A stretch of 64,000 nucleotides of DNA from an uncultured Pseudomonadota bacterium (GTDB lineage: Bacteria; Myxococcota_A; Bradymonadia; Bradymonadales; GCA-2716585): positions 1 through 64,000 of the forward strand of contig CAKZKQ010000676.1 of assembly GCA_937123825.1 (NCBI GenBank), in the 5' to 3' direction. Shown one piece after another: positions 17,376 through 26,116 of this stretch. The position numbers and the translations under genes are program-made. Under the pieces are notes generated by a model. It saw only the letters and a list, made by a program, of their open reading frames with translations, had not been told where the DNA came from and ran no database searches. Numbering within the stretch: the stretch's first letter is position 1; the number at the start of each line of letters is the position of its first letter.

Positions 17376-18212
17376 TCAGGAGCTTTTGCAGGGGGAGTCG
17401 ATGAGGAAGTAGACGTCGAGGACCTTGTTGATCCAGATGGCGTCAAAGCCAATCGCGCCGCCTTCACCGCCGCCGCTCTCTTCGCCCCCAAAGCCGTAAG
17501 CGATGGGGCGCCCGGCTTCGGGGCGAGTTTCGACAAACTTGACGATCCTGTGGGCGGTGTCTTTGCAGGCGGCGTTGGCGGTGGCGTCGAACTTGAGGCG
17601 CGCGTTGTCGAGGGCGTCGGCCAGGGCCTTCTGTTCGAGCTCTTCGCGGGTCTCGTAGTAGAGCTGGGTTTGGGGCGTGCCGGTGGTGGCGAAGGTGACG
17701 CCTTCGGCTTTTTCGGGGTCGGTGGGGCCGCTCATGGTGGTGAAGATGATGTTTTGGATGTCGGCGAATTCCTTGGCGAAGGTGTCAAGCCGGGAGGTCT
17801 TCATGGTGACCGTGGAGGACTTTTGGAAGGTGTTGCGGCAGACGGTTTGGCGCCTCGAAGAGATGTAGCGCTCGTAGGGTTGGGTGTAGCCGCCGTGCGA
17901 AAAGACGCCGTCCCTGGGGTTGTCGGGGTCGGTCTTGGCCTTGAGGAGTTTGATGACGGTGGCCACGGCTTCGTCGGTGGCTTTGACGGCCTCGATGGGG
18001 GTGGCGTAGCACTGGGAAGTGATGGTGATCTCCAGTTCGACAAAGTCGGGCGCGTGAGACAGCCGCCCTTCGCCGACCAGTTTGGTGAGTTGGGGCTGAG
18101 CGGCCTCGTGGGGCAGCACTGTGATGGGGGGCGCTGTGCTGCACGCGCTCAGCGCCATGAGCGCCATGGTAAGGGTGGTGGTCAAGCCAATGGTGTTGAT
18201 CGTGTTGTGCAT
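17376..18212 (-). CDS. SIMPL-domain (DUF541) lipoprotein
   Basis: 278 residues. Signal peptide MHNTINTIGLTTTLTMALMA with lipobox ALSAC. The mature part has the SIMPL pattern: LVGEGRLSHAPDFVELEITI, a central region EELEQKALADALDNARLKFD where the family helix QxxAlxxAxxxA lies, and a C-terminal strand. A Gly/Ser-rich loop (FGGEESGGGEGG) is inserted late. SIMPL proteins are periplasmic and of unclear role in envelope stress. The AT-rich bases 18290-18350 upstream probably hold the promoters of this gene and of the divergent one at 18453. Confidence 0.8.
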   Translation of the reverse strand: MHNTINTIGLTTTLTMALMALSACSTAPPITVLPHEAAQPQLTKLVGEGRLSHAPDFVELEITITSQCYATPIEAVKATDEAVATVIKLLKAKTDPDNPRDGVFSHGGYTQPYERYISSRRQTVCRNTFQKSSTVTMKTSRLDTFAKEFADIQNIIFTTMSGPTDPEKAEGVTFATTGTPQTQLYYETREELEQKALADALDNARLKFDATANAACKDTAHRIVKFVETRPEAGRPIAYGFGGEESGGGEGGAIGFDAIWINKVLDVYFLIDSPCKSS

Positions 18213-18289
18213 GGTGATCTCCTTGTTGCACAGGGGGCCTTCTCCCCCTTGAAACGGCCTTGGGCTGCTTCTGTGGGTTCAAACGCGGT

Positions 18290-18355
18290 GGGATTCTATA
18301 TGGTTTGAGGATTTATAGTTTATTGTATTGTAAGCTTTAGGGATACAAAAGGCGC
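18290..18355. promoter_or_regulatory. AT-rich divergent promoter region (not resolved)
   Basis: A sharply AT-rich island (TTTATAGTTTATTGTATTG and around) in otherwise GC-rich DNA, between divergently transcribed genes at 18212 (minus) and 18453 (plus). TATA-like hexamers occur on both strands but no single -35/-10 pair with correct spacing stands out. Confidence 0.35.
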
Positions 18356-18452
18356 ACAGCGCCGTGCTTTGAGGTTGGTGTTGGATTGGAATGGTGTGGG
18401 GGGCGGGGTTGTTGGTTTGGCGCCATTGTGTTCAACCCGTGGAGGCCTTCAT

Positions 18453-19142
18453 TTGCAGGACATCGACCCCGAGCAGTTCATCATCCGCATAGAGCACTTC
18501 GAGTTTGATCAAGAGTCCGGCGAGCCCAGCGTGTTGGAGTTCAATCTATCCAATGAAAAGCATGTCTATGTGTTGATTTTGTCGTTTGGCAACGGGCTCT
18601 TTGAGGAGATCAGAGCGCAGGCGGCGTCGTTGGAGGGGTTGCGGGCTTTTTTGGGGCTCCTTCACAGTGTGGGCCATGACATTGGTGGGGACGACGTTGT
18701 GGTCTCAAGCCGCCTTCGTCAGCCCGGCGATGCCTGTTTTCTGGAGCACTTCCCTCCTGTCTTCATCTCGCCGCAGACCAAAGACGGCCACACCTTTGAT
18801 TTTGCGGGGCTCAGGGACATCGTCGCGCTGGTTAAGGACGAACTAAAGCAGATCGACGTTGATGACAGACGCCGCCGGCTGCGCGCCGCTTTGGTGGCGC
18901 CCTGTGTGCAGCGTCGCTCTTTGGCGAATGGGCCTGAGGGGGTTGATTGCTGGGTGGTGGCCGAGTTTGACGGGTGGGCGCTGATTCACGCCAGCAAAAG
19001 TCCATTTGGGCGTGTCTGGGGCGCGTTGGAGGCCAGAAGCGACCAGTTGGGGGAGGACGGCCAATGGTTTGTGTCATTGGGCGATGCGTTCACCCATGCG
19101 ATTGGGCGCGGCCCGTTGCCGTCGGGGGACGGTGGGTTGTGA
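18453..19142 (+). CDS. hypothetical protein, 229 aa
   Basis: Starts at TTG 18453, seven bases after GGAGG (18441-18445); the upstream in-frame TTG at 18369 lacks such a site. Soluble, acidic protein: DIDPEQFIIRIEHFEFDQ, LSNEKHVYVLILSFGNGLFE, CFLEHFPPVFISPQTKDGH, WALIHASKSPFGRVWGALEA. No signal peptide, membrane helix or known catalytic motif. Family not recognised. Converges with the phosphatase gene on the other strand 11 bases downstream. Confidence 0.6.
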   Translation: MQDIDPEQFIIRIEHFEFDQESGEPSVLEFNLSNEKHVYVLILSFGNGLFEEIRAQAASLEGLRAFLGLLHSVGHDIGGDDVVVSSRLRQPGDACFLEHFPPVFISPQTKDGHTFDFAGLRDIVALVKDELKQIDVDDRRRRLRAALVAPCVQRRSLANGPEGVDCWVVAEFDGWALIHASKSPFGRVWGALEARSDQLGEDGQWFVSLGDAFTHAIGRGPLPSGDGGL

Positions 19143-19153
19143 CCGTTGCAGGG

Positions 19154-19840
19154 TCATTGAGGCCCAAAGAGCCTTTGTCTGGCCTTGTTCAACGTTTCTG
19201 GGGTCAGCCCTGCCTGCGTCAGGTAGTCGGCGGCGTCGAACGATTGCAGCACATCCATCAAAAGAGCGTGGGTCGAGGTTTGTCGCTCCGTGAGGATCTG
19301 CTCCCTTTTGGGATCGACGCTCAGCGCGTAGTCGCGCACGATGTCCTCGGGTGCGACCCCGGCCAGTGAGAGGAAGAGCAGGGAGATGATGCCAGTGCGG
19401 TCGTAGCCTCGGCCGCAGTGAATGAGGACGCCGCCTTTGGGAGCGGTCGCAAAGTGCCGCACGACGTTGGCGTGGGCTTTTGGCCACCTTTGCAGGGCGT
19501 CGCGGTAGTAGAGGGGCGTGCACCACAGGCCTGTGTCGACCCATTGGGCTTTGAAGTTGAGGTCGGCCAGGTCCTCGATGCTCTCGGACAAGAGTGTGAC
19601 GTCAGGCGGCACCAGCGCGGGATCAAAGTTGTATTCGGTTTTGCCCCGGGTGCGCAGCGAGATGATGGTCCTGACCCCGTGGTTGAGCAGCGCCTGCCAG
19701 CCTTTTGGGGTCAATCGGGTGGGATCGTCGCCTCGGACCAGGGCGCCCCAGCGCGTGGTGTGTCCGTCGGTGCCTGAGAGGCGTCCCAGGTCACGAACGT
19801 TGCGGCATCCATCCCAATGGAGTGTTCTGTCTGTGGTCAT
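19154..19840 (-). CDS. tyrosine/dual-specificity protein phosphatase (Y_phosphatase3-like)
   Basis: 228 residues from ATG 19840 (MTTDRTLHWDGCRNVRDLG); a longer frame to 19906 is less likely. The HCxxGxxRTG signature is intact as HCGRGYDRTG, the Cys being near residue 142 and the Arg six later. N-terminal NVRDLGRLSG and RWGALVRGDD match the IphP/PTP3-type phosphatases. ALSVDPKREQI and the C-terminal helical part follow as in that family. It may act on phosphotyrosine, other phosphoresidues or phosphoinositides. Cytoplasmic, no signal peptide. Confidence 0.85.
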   Translation of the reverse strand: MTTDRTLHWDGCRNVRDLGRLSGTDGHTTRWGALVRGDDPTRLTPKGWQALLNHGVRTIISLRTRGKTEYNFDPALVPPDVTLLSESIEDLADLNFKAQWVDTGLWCTPLYYRDALQRWPKAHANVVRHFATAPKGGVLIHCGRGYDRTGIISLLFLSLAGVAPEDIVRDYALSVDPKREQILTERQTSTHALLMDVLQSFDAADYLTQAGLTPETLNKARQRLFGPQ

Positions 19841-19935
19841 GGTGTTTGGTGGTGGGTTGTGACGGCACCATGCTCTTACGATAGAACATTGCGGCGACAA
19901 TGGCACGGTCCGTGGGAAGGGTGTGGGAGGGGGAC

Positions 19936-20421
19936 ATGCTCGAAGCGCGCTTTGAACAATGGTCTGTCAGGCTCTGCGCCGTGCTTGTTGCGGCGCTCCA
20001 AGAGGTGGCGAGTGTGTTTGGGGACAGCCACACGTTTGCGGCCTTGGATTTGGGATGCTTTCCGTGGCTCGGCTCGCTGGAACTGTCGCTGCTGACGGCG
20101 GAGGAGTTTCAGGCGGACCCCGGCCTGAACGATGTGGAAGAGGTTGCTTCCTGGCGATATCATGCCGTCAACGATGATCTGGAGTCATGGCGGGGGGCGG
20201 CGGATCTGGAGCAGTCCATGAAGGCGGCGTACGATGGGTCTGGCCAGGAGCGCCAGCGCGTCGCCCGTGGGTTCATGCGGGCTTGCGCGCGTGCGATGGC
20301 GGACCCTGGGGTTCAATCTGCGTTGTGCCTCTTGTCGCGCCATTCCCAATTTAGAGTGTATGTTGTGCATCCCGACACCGGCGAGTCTTTTTATCCGCTC
20401 GAATCCACAGACGTGCCCTGA
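19936..20421 (+). CDS. hypothetical protein, 161 aa
   Basis: Begins MLEARFEQWSVRLCAVLVAA at ATG 19936 behind GGGAGGGGG, which decides the start. Contains FAALDLGCFPWLGSLELSLL, VEEVASWRYHAVNDDLESW and a C-terminal FRVYVVHPDTGESFYPLES. The arrangement loosely recalls DUF4303-type proteins but this is not firm. It is followed by another small gene 95 bases downstream on the same strand. Confidence 0.55.
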   Translation: MLEARFEQWSVRLCAVLVAALQEVASVFGDSHTFAALDLGCFPWLGSLELSLLTAEEFQADPGLNDVEEVASWRYHAVNDDLESWRGAADLEQSMKAAYDGSGQERQRVARGFMRACARAMADPGVQSALCLLSRHSQFRVYVVHPDTGESFYPLESTDVP

Positions 20422-20516
20422 TGGATGGGGTCGCCTTGGGGAGCTGTGGCCGGTGCGATGTCTGGTTTGAGCCAGGGACCTGGGCCGTCTTGGCCCCATT
20501 TGCGGAGGGTTTGCGG

Positions 20517-20864
20517 GTGTCTGTAGAAATCAAAGTGGTGGGAGAGCTTCATTTTGACGACGTTCAGGCGCTTGATGAGGCGCTGTCGTTTGAAAACTTC
20601 AGCGATGAATCGCAGGCAGAGGCCTTTGAGTTTTTGCTCTGGGAGTACGTCCAGCAAAAGGGTCAGACGCTCACCTTCGCCATCCACAGCAGCCTGAGCG
20701 CCAAAGACAACGTCGACTTCCAGCAATGGCTTGAAGATCTGGCCGAGCTTGCCGCCGGTGGGTTCATCGATGCCTGGCAGGACGAGCACGGCGATGCATT
20801 TTTTGTCCGGGTCCACGCTGGCGGCGCTGAAGAGACCATCGAAGGGCCGTTTCCCGACCTGTGA
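20517..20864 (+). CDS. hypothetical protein, 115 aa
   Basis: GTG start at 20517 preceded at eight bases by GGAGG (20504-20508); the open frame extends back to 20421 but without a ribosome site. Acidic small protein: VSVEIKVVGELHFDDVQALD, ESQAEAFEFLLWEYVQQKGQ, GGFIDAWQDEHGDAFFVRVH. Looks like a single alpha/beta domain. No family recognised. Confidence 0.5.
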   Translation: MSVEIKVVGELHFDDVQALDEALSFENFSDESQAEAFEFLLWEYVQQKGQTLTFAIHSSLSAKDNVDFQQWLEDLAELAAGGFIDAWQDEHGDAFFVRVHAGGAEETIEGPFPDL

Positions 20865-21252
20865 AGGGGTTGCTTGCCTGTGCTTGGAGATGTCCAATGG
20901 CCGCTTAAGGTGTGCTCGGTGGATGTCCATATGGCGCGATGAGTGCGTGGCGCACACACTTTAAAACACACAGCACACACACCACCATTGGATGGGGCTG
21001 GGGGCTTTGGCGGTGTGCTCTATGCCAAGATGTGTGCGGTAGATGCCCCATCGCCGCAATGTCCCTTAAGGTCGAGCCTGACGGCGCAGACCCCTTGACG
21101 CAGCGCCTTGTTCTGCCGCTGCTGCGGGTGGGGTAGGGAGAAGGGCGATTGGGCTTTGGCACGGTCCTTGGAAATGTCGGAAGTGAACCCCAACGGGTCA
21201 TTGGCGGCGACAGCGCGTCGCTTTACCGGCAAACAGCTCCAAGGAACCGCTC
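20865..21252. other. intergenic region before the NHL/He_PIG gene
   Basis: 388 bases without a convincing gene. Two stretches resemble each other loosely: GTGTGCTCGGTGGATG near 20910 and GTGTGCGGTAGATG near 21030. Their significance is unclear. A ribosome site AAGGAA stands eight bases before the ATG at 21253. No terminator hairpin with a T-run was found. Confidence 0.35.
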
Positions 21253-24200
21253 ATGAAGTCCTCCTCCTGTCAGGCAATGGGTCTTTCGACATCTTCAAGG
21301 CACGCACAAATCCTCCGAACGCGTCTGGGCGCGGCGGCGGCGCTTTGCACGGCGCTCTGCGCGTCGTCTGTGGCCATGGCGGCGCCGCCGGTGGCCAACC
21401 CGGACACATACACCACAACATTCGATCAAGGCTTGACGGTGTCGGCGGCCCAGGGGCTCTTGGCCAATGACTCTGACCCCGATCAAGATGCCATCATTGT
21501 GATTCCCCCTGGTGTGGTCCTGGGAGAGGCGGGCCAGGAGCCAGGCCAGCTCACTTTTCCTTTGGGCTGCGAGGTCGACTCTGAGGGCAACATCTATGTG
21601 ACCAACAACTTCACACCCCGCGTGGAGAAATTGGACGCCAACGGCAACCCCTTGCTGAGCTTTGAGCTTGAGGCTGGGGTGGGGATTGCCCTGGACATCG
21701 ACAACAATGTGTTGGTGACCCGCGGTCCATTCGTCTACCGTTTTGCCCCCGATGGTCAGTTGCTGGAGCGCTTTGGCGATCAGCATTTGACCGATGCCTG
21801 GGGGTTGACGGTCGATCTGGATGGCAACATCTACGTGGCGGATCATGGCAGTCGGCGGATCGTCAAATTCGACCCGGCCGGTGAAATGATCTTTGACTTT
21901 GGGGGCCCTGGGTCAGACCCCGGGCTCTTTGGTTCGTTGGGCGATGTGGCCGTGGATCCAGAAGGCAACATCTATGTGGCCGAATACAACGGTCACCGCA
22001 TCCAGAAGTTTGATGCCAACGGCGAAAACCCACTGGTCATTGGCGGTTTTGGCACCGCGCCCGGTGAGTTTCAAACGGTCTCTGGGATCGCTGTGGACAG
22101 CCAGGGCAACATCATTGTGACCGAGACCGACAACCACCGTGTCCAAATCCTGGATTCGGAAGGGTTTCCGCTGTCAATCATCGGAGCGCGCGGCTCGGCA
22201 AGGGGGCAATTCCTCTTTCCCTGGGGCGTGGCGGTGGATGCCGAGGACAACATCTACGTCGCCGACAAGAACAACAGCCGCGTTCAGCGTTTCAACCGCA
22301 GCAGGATGCCCCAGCGCGGAATTTTGGGCCTCCAGCCCGATGGCTCCTTCATCTACACCCCCGAGTTTGGGTTTGAGGGACAGCAGACCTTTCAGTACGC
22401 GGTGACCGACGGCACCGGCGAGTCTCAGACGGTCAACGTGACCATCGATGTTCGCTCTCCGGCGCCGGTGCTGACCAGCCCGGGTGGTCAGAACTCGGTC
22501 GATGGGCAGGATGTCTCGTTGGCGCTTCAAGCGGCCGATCCCAACAATGCCCCGCTCTTGTGGAGTGCGGCGGGGTTGCCACCCGGTTTGAGCCTCAACC
22601 CCAACACCGGTGAGATTTCGGGCACATTGGCCGACGACGCCAGTCTGGCCAGCCCCTACATTGTCCAGCTTCAGGTCACCAACGGGCGCTTCATCGACGA
22701 CACCCTCTTTGTCTGGATGGTGGGTTCGAGCAACCGCGCCCCTGTGCTGACGTCTCCCGGCACGCAGCGCTCGGTCGAGGGCGACAACGTCAACCTGGCG
22801 GTGTCGGCGTCGGATCCCGATGGCGACCCTTTGAGCTTTGCGATCACGGGCTTGCCTGCAGGTCTGAGCTTCAGCGCCCAAACGGGTCAGATCACTGGCT
22901 CCATCACCCCTGGCGCGGCCCAGAGCAGCCCTCACCTTGTGCGCGTGCAGGTGTCGGATGGTCAGGCCGCCGCCACATCTGAATTCATCTGGACCGTGAC
23001 GCCGCAACCCGTCGTCAATCAGGCCCCGACGCTCAACAACCCCGGCACGATCACCTCGACCGAGGGCGACAACATCAACCTGGGCCTGCTCGGCAGCGAC
23101 CCCGAAGGGGGTCCGCTGAGCTACGCTGCCCGTCGTCTGCCAAACGGTCTGGCCATCGGCGCCGCCACTGGCGTCATCAGCGGCGTGGTGCAGCCCGGCG
23201 CGGCCCAGTTGAGCCCTTTTCTGGTACAGGTCGACGTCAGCGACGGCGTCAACACGACCACAGAGGCCTTCTTGTGGCAGATCAACCCGTTCCAGCGCCC
23301 CAACCGCGCGCCCGTGGTGCTCAACCCCGGCACACAGCGCGCCGACGAGGGCCAGGGCCTCAGCCTGACCATTCAGACCGGTGATCCCGACAACGACCCC
23401 TTGAGCGTGGCCGTGACCGGTTTGCCCAGCGGCCTCTCCTTCGAACCCCAAAACAGAGTCATCCAGGGCGCTGTGGCCCCAGGCGCGGCGCTCAGCAGCC
23501 CCTTCCTGGTGCAGATCGAGGTGACCGACGGCCAACTCTCGGCCCAGACCAGCTTCCTGTGGGTCATCGGTCAGGCTCAAAACGTCAATCAGGCCCCGAC
23601 CCTCCAATCCCCCGGCACCCAGGCCTCGACGGAGGGCGATGCGGTGGGGCTGGTGATCCAGGCTTCCGACCCCGAAAACACCCCGCTGTCCTTCACGGCC
23701 CAGGGGCTCCCCAACGGGTTGGCCATCGAGCCCACCACCGGGCGCATCGCGGGGACGGTCGTCCCTGGCGCCAGCCTCAACAGCCCGCATCTGGTTCAGG
23801 TGGTGGTCAGCGACGGTTCGCTCCAGAGCGCTGTTGAGTTCCTGTGGGTCGTGGACGCCGTCGAAGTCGTCAACTTTGCCCCCGAGGTCTCCGCCCCCGA
23901 CACCCAACGCTCCGAGGAGGGCGCGCGCGTCAGCCTGGACGTGACGGCCACCGACCCCAACGCCGATGTGCTCAGCTTTGAAGCGTTGGGGTTGCCCGAT
24001 GGCCTGGCGATCGACGCTCAAACGGGCGCCATCTCGGGCGTTGTGGCCCAGGGCGCCCACCTCAACAGCCCCTTTCTGGTGCAGGTCGATGTCCACGACG
24101 GCCAACTCACCACCCAGGTCAGCTTCCTGTGGGTGATCAGTCCCGTTGAGATCCCCAACCTCGCCCCGAACCTCACCGAACCCGCAAACCAGCGCTCTCT

Positions 24201-25665
24201 CCAGGGCGACGTGGTGGACCTGCGCTTGGAGGCCGTTGATCCCGAGGGCGCGGCGTTGACCTTCACAGTGCGAGGCTTACCCGGGGGCCTGACGATCGAC
24301 GCTCAAACGGGTGCGATCACGGGCACTGTGGCCCAAGACGCCGCAGCCAGCAGCCCCTATCTGGTGCGGGCAGAGGTCAGCGACGGCCAGCTCAGCGCCG
24401 AGGTCAGCTTCCTGTGGGTGATCCGCAGCGTTGTGGACGTCAACGAACCTCCGAGCCTCGTCGAACCCGGCAACCAGAGTTCACAAGAGGGCGATGTGGT
24501 TGAGTTGGCGCTGGGGGCCCAGGATCCCGAGGGGGGCGCGCTGGTCTTTGGCGCCACGGGGTTGCCCAGCGGTTTGAGCATCGATGAATCCACCGGCGTC
24601 ATCGGTGGGACCGTGGCGCAGGACGCTGCGGACCAAAGCCCTTATTTGGTACAGGTGGTGGTCAGCGACGGCGAACTGGGTGCAGAGGTCAGCTTTTTGT
24701 GGGTCGTGGAGCGTCCCGTCAATCAGGCGCCTGTGGTGGAGAACCCCGGCAACCAGACCAACCTTGAGGGGGAGATGGTGGCGGTTCAGGTGGTGGGCTC
24801 GGATCCTGAAGGGGCCCAGTTGGTCTGGGAGGCGCAGGGCTTGCCCGCTGGGCTGTCCATCAACGCCGAAGGTCTGATTGAGGGGCAAATCGAGGCCAGC
24901 GCCTCGGCGTCCAGCCCCCACCTTGTGGAGGTTTCGGCCACCGACGGGGTGTCGAGCGCCCGCGCCGTCTTTTTGTGGAACGTGGCCGGTGAGGCCGACG
25001 TGCCAGGGCTCGAAGTGACCCTTGGGGGGCCGTTTGTGGTCGAAGAGGGCCAATCCATTGTGCTCGTCGGTGGTGCCAACGCCCAGGGGGTGACCTTCTC
25101 GTGGGATTTGAACGGCGATGGCCAGTGCGACGACGCCATGGGTCCCAACGCCGATTTTGAGGCCATCGACGGCCCCGCGACCTTGCCCGTCAAGCTCTGC
25201 GCAGACAACGGCACACAGTCGGCCAGCGCCGACAGCCTGGTGTTGGTCACCAATCAGGCGCCCTTCATCGTCTCGGTGCCCCAGGCGAGCCTGCTCCAGG
25301 GCTCGGACTACGTCTACGAGGTTCTGGCCGACGACCAGGGCGAGGACACCCTCAGCGTGGCGCTCTCCAGCGCCCCTGACGGCGCGGAGCTTGATGGCAA
25401 CACGCTGCGATGGACCCCCACGGCCGCCCAGCTTGCCCAGGACTCCTTCGCCCTCTCCATTGAGGTCTGTGACGAAGACGGCGACTGCGACGCCCAGGCC
25501 TGGACAGTGCGCCTTGAGGCCCCTCAGACTCCCAACACCTCGTCCCCCACAAACGGCGGATGCAGCACCGCGCCCGGCGCCCCCAACAAACCCAGCGCCC
25601 CACTGCTCTTGATGGTGGTTGTTCTGTGCCTCGGCACCCTTCGCCAGGGTGTGGGGCGGCCCTAA
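21253..25665 (+). CDS. secreted NHL-propeller / He_PIG repeat surface protein with MYXO-CTERM-like anchor
   Basis: 1470 residues. N-terminal export signal LGAAAALCTALCASSVAMA. Half an Ig/VCBS-type domain (GLLANDSDPDQDAIIV, about 70-85) is interrupted by an NHL beta-propeller of about six blades (about 95-350; GNIYVADHGSRRIVKFD, GNIYVAEYNGHRIQKFD), after which the missing half appears (LQPDGSFIYTPEFGFEGQQT, to about 400). Nine He_PIG domains of about 93 residues follow (each with GLPxGLxI and SPxLVQVxVSDG), then PKD-like and Ig-like domains. The C-terminus GGCSTAPG, a hydrophobic helix and GVGRP fits a MYXO-CTERM sorting signal, so surface attachment is likely. Probable binding or adhesion role. 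Confidence 0.88.
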   Translation: MKSSSCQAMGLSTSSRHAQILRTRLGAAAALCTALCASSVAMAAPPVANPDTYTTTFDQGLTVSAAQGLLANDSDPDQDAIIVIPPGVVLGEAGQEPGQLTFPLGCEVDSEGNIYVTNNFTPRVEKLDANGNPLLSFELEAGVGIALDIDNNVLVTRGPFVYRFAPDGQLLERFGDQHLTDAWGLTVDLDGNIYVADHGSRRIVKFDPAGEMIFDFGGPGSDPGLFGSLGDVAVDPEGNIYVAEYNGHRIQKFDANGENPLVIGGFGTAPGEFQTVSGIAVDSQGNIIVTETDNHRVQILDSEGFPLSIIGARGSARGQFLFPWGVAVDAEDNIYVADKNNSRVQRFNRSRMPQRGILGLQPDGSFIYTPEFGFEGQQTFQYAVTDGTGESQTVNVTIDVRSPAPVLTSPGGQNSVDGQDVSLALQAADPNNAPLLWSAAGLPPGLSLNPNTGEISGTLADDASLASPYIVQLQVTNGRFIDDTLFVWMVGSSNRAPVLTSPGTQRSVEGDNVNLAVSASDPDGDPLSFAITGLPAGLSFSAQTGQITGSITPGAAQSSPHLVRVQVSDGQAAATSEFIWTVTPQPVVNQAPTLNNPGTITSTEGDNINLGLLGSDPEGGPLSYAARRLPNGLAIGAATGVISGVVQPGAAQLSPFLVQVDVSDGVNTTTEAFLWQINPFQRPNRAPVVLNPGTQRADEGQGLSLTIQTGDPDNDPLSVAVTGLPSGLSFEPQNRVIQGAVAPGAALSSPFLVQIEVTDGQLSAQTSFLWVIGQAQNVNQAPTLQSPGTQASTEGDAVGLVIQASDPENTPLSFTAQGLPNGLAIEPTTGRIAGTVVPGASLNSPHLVQVVVSDGSLQSAVEFLWVVDAVEVVNFAPEVSAPDTQRSEEGARVSLDVTATDPNADVLSFEALGLPDGLAIDAQTGAISGVVAQGAHLNSPFLVQVDVHDGQLTTQVSFLWVISPVEIPNLAPNLTEPANQRSLQGDVVDLRLEAVDPEGAALTFTVRGLPGGLTIDAQTGAITGTVAQDAAASSPYLVRAEVSDGQLSAEVSFLWVIRSVVDVNEPPSLVEPGNQSSQEGDVVELALGAQDPEGGALVFGATGLPSGLSIDESTGVIGGTVAQDAADQSPYLVQVVVSDGELGAEVSFLWVVERPVNQAPVVENPGNQTNLEGEMVAVQVVGSDPEGAQLVWEAQGLPAGLSINAEGLIEGQIEASASASSPHLVEVSATDGVSSARAVFLWNVAGEADVPGLEVTLGGPFVVEEGQSIVLVGGANAQGVTFSWDLNGDGQCDDAMGPNADFEAIDGPATLPVKLCADNGTQSASADSLVLVTNQAPFIVSVPQASLLQGSDYVYEVLADDQGEDTLSVALSSAPDGAELDGNTLRWTPTAAQLAQDSFALSIEVCDEDGDCDAQAWTVRLEAPQTPNTSSPTNGGCSTAPGAPNKPSAPLLLMVVVLCLGTLRQGVGRP

Positions 25666-25666
25666 C

Positions 25667-25776
25667 GTTTGGGGCGGCCCCGGCGGCGTCAGGAACCACG
25701 TGACTCACTCGCAATAGCGCTGCTATGGCTTCGTTCGACCCGAGGCTCCTGCCATCCACCGTTGCTCGCCCCAAAC
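25667..25776. repeat. palindromic dispersed element, copy B1
   Basis: GTTTGGGGCG (25667-25676) and CGCCCCAAAC (25767-25776) are perfect inverted ends of a 110-bp imperfect palindrome with central hairpin ATAGC-GCT-GCTAT (25714-25726). It begins two bases after the stop of the preceding gene and is followed by a T-rich stretch (CTCTTTTTATTTTTG), so it might also end transcription. Homologous to the inside of copy A and to most of copy C. Confidence 0.7.
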
Positions 25777-25976
25777 CCAGGCATCCCCTCTTTTTATTTT
25801 TGAAGTGTTTGGTTTTGGCGTCTGGCCAGTGGCGGCTTGAAGGATCTTATAGCGCTGCTATGGCTTCGCTCGACCCGAGGCTCCTGCCATCCACCGTTGC
25901 TCGCCCCAAACTTGCTGCACCTCCTCTTTTTCCTTTTTGAAGTGTTTGGTTTTGTGTCAGGTCGTGGGCGGCTTGA
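25714..25976. repeat. tandem duplication of the element core (copies B1/B2)
   Basis: Bases 25714-25840 are repeated almost exactly at 25849-25976, at a period of about 135. Each unit starts ATAGCGCTGCTATGGCTTCG, runs through CCATCCACCGTTGCTCGCCC and a T-rich tract with TTTTTGAAGTGTTTGGTTTT, and ends GGCGGCTTGA. A third, weaker copy of the T-rich part (TTTTGAAGTGCTTGGGGTTT) follows near 26032. B2 lacks the left arm of the palindrome. Confidence 0.75.
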
Positions 25977-25993
25977 TGGCCTGTGGCTCAACG

Positions 25994-26024
25994 AGGGGGC
26001 TTCGGCCCTCTGAGGGCTTTTTTG
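25994..26024 (+). terminator. putative hairpin terminator with TTCG loop
   Basis: AGGGGGC (25994-26000), TTCG, GCCCTCT (26005-26011) make a 7-bp stem with one G-T wobble, followed by GAGGGCTTTTTTG. The T-run sits seven bases after the stem, farther than usual. It lies between the repeats and the next gene. Confidence 0.4.
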
Positions 26025-26116
26025 CGTTTTCTTTTGAAGTGCTTGGGGTTTGGTGTGGGGGTTTGAGAGGTTGGGTGGCTTGTGTCTGTTTTGAATGCCA
26101 CCAGAGGGAGCACGCC

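Noticed and set aside
20865..21252. Near-duplicate GTGTGCxCGGTxGATG stretches
   Set aside because: Similarity is short and interrupted and could be chance; not enough to call a repeat.
22174..24105. 643-codon minus-strand frame opposite the He_PIG protein
   Set aside because: Repeats with the period of the He_PIG units, as expected of an antisense shadow.
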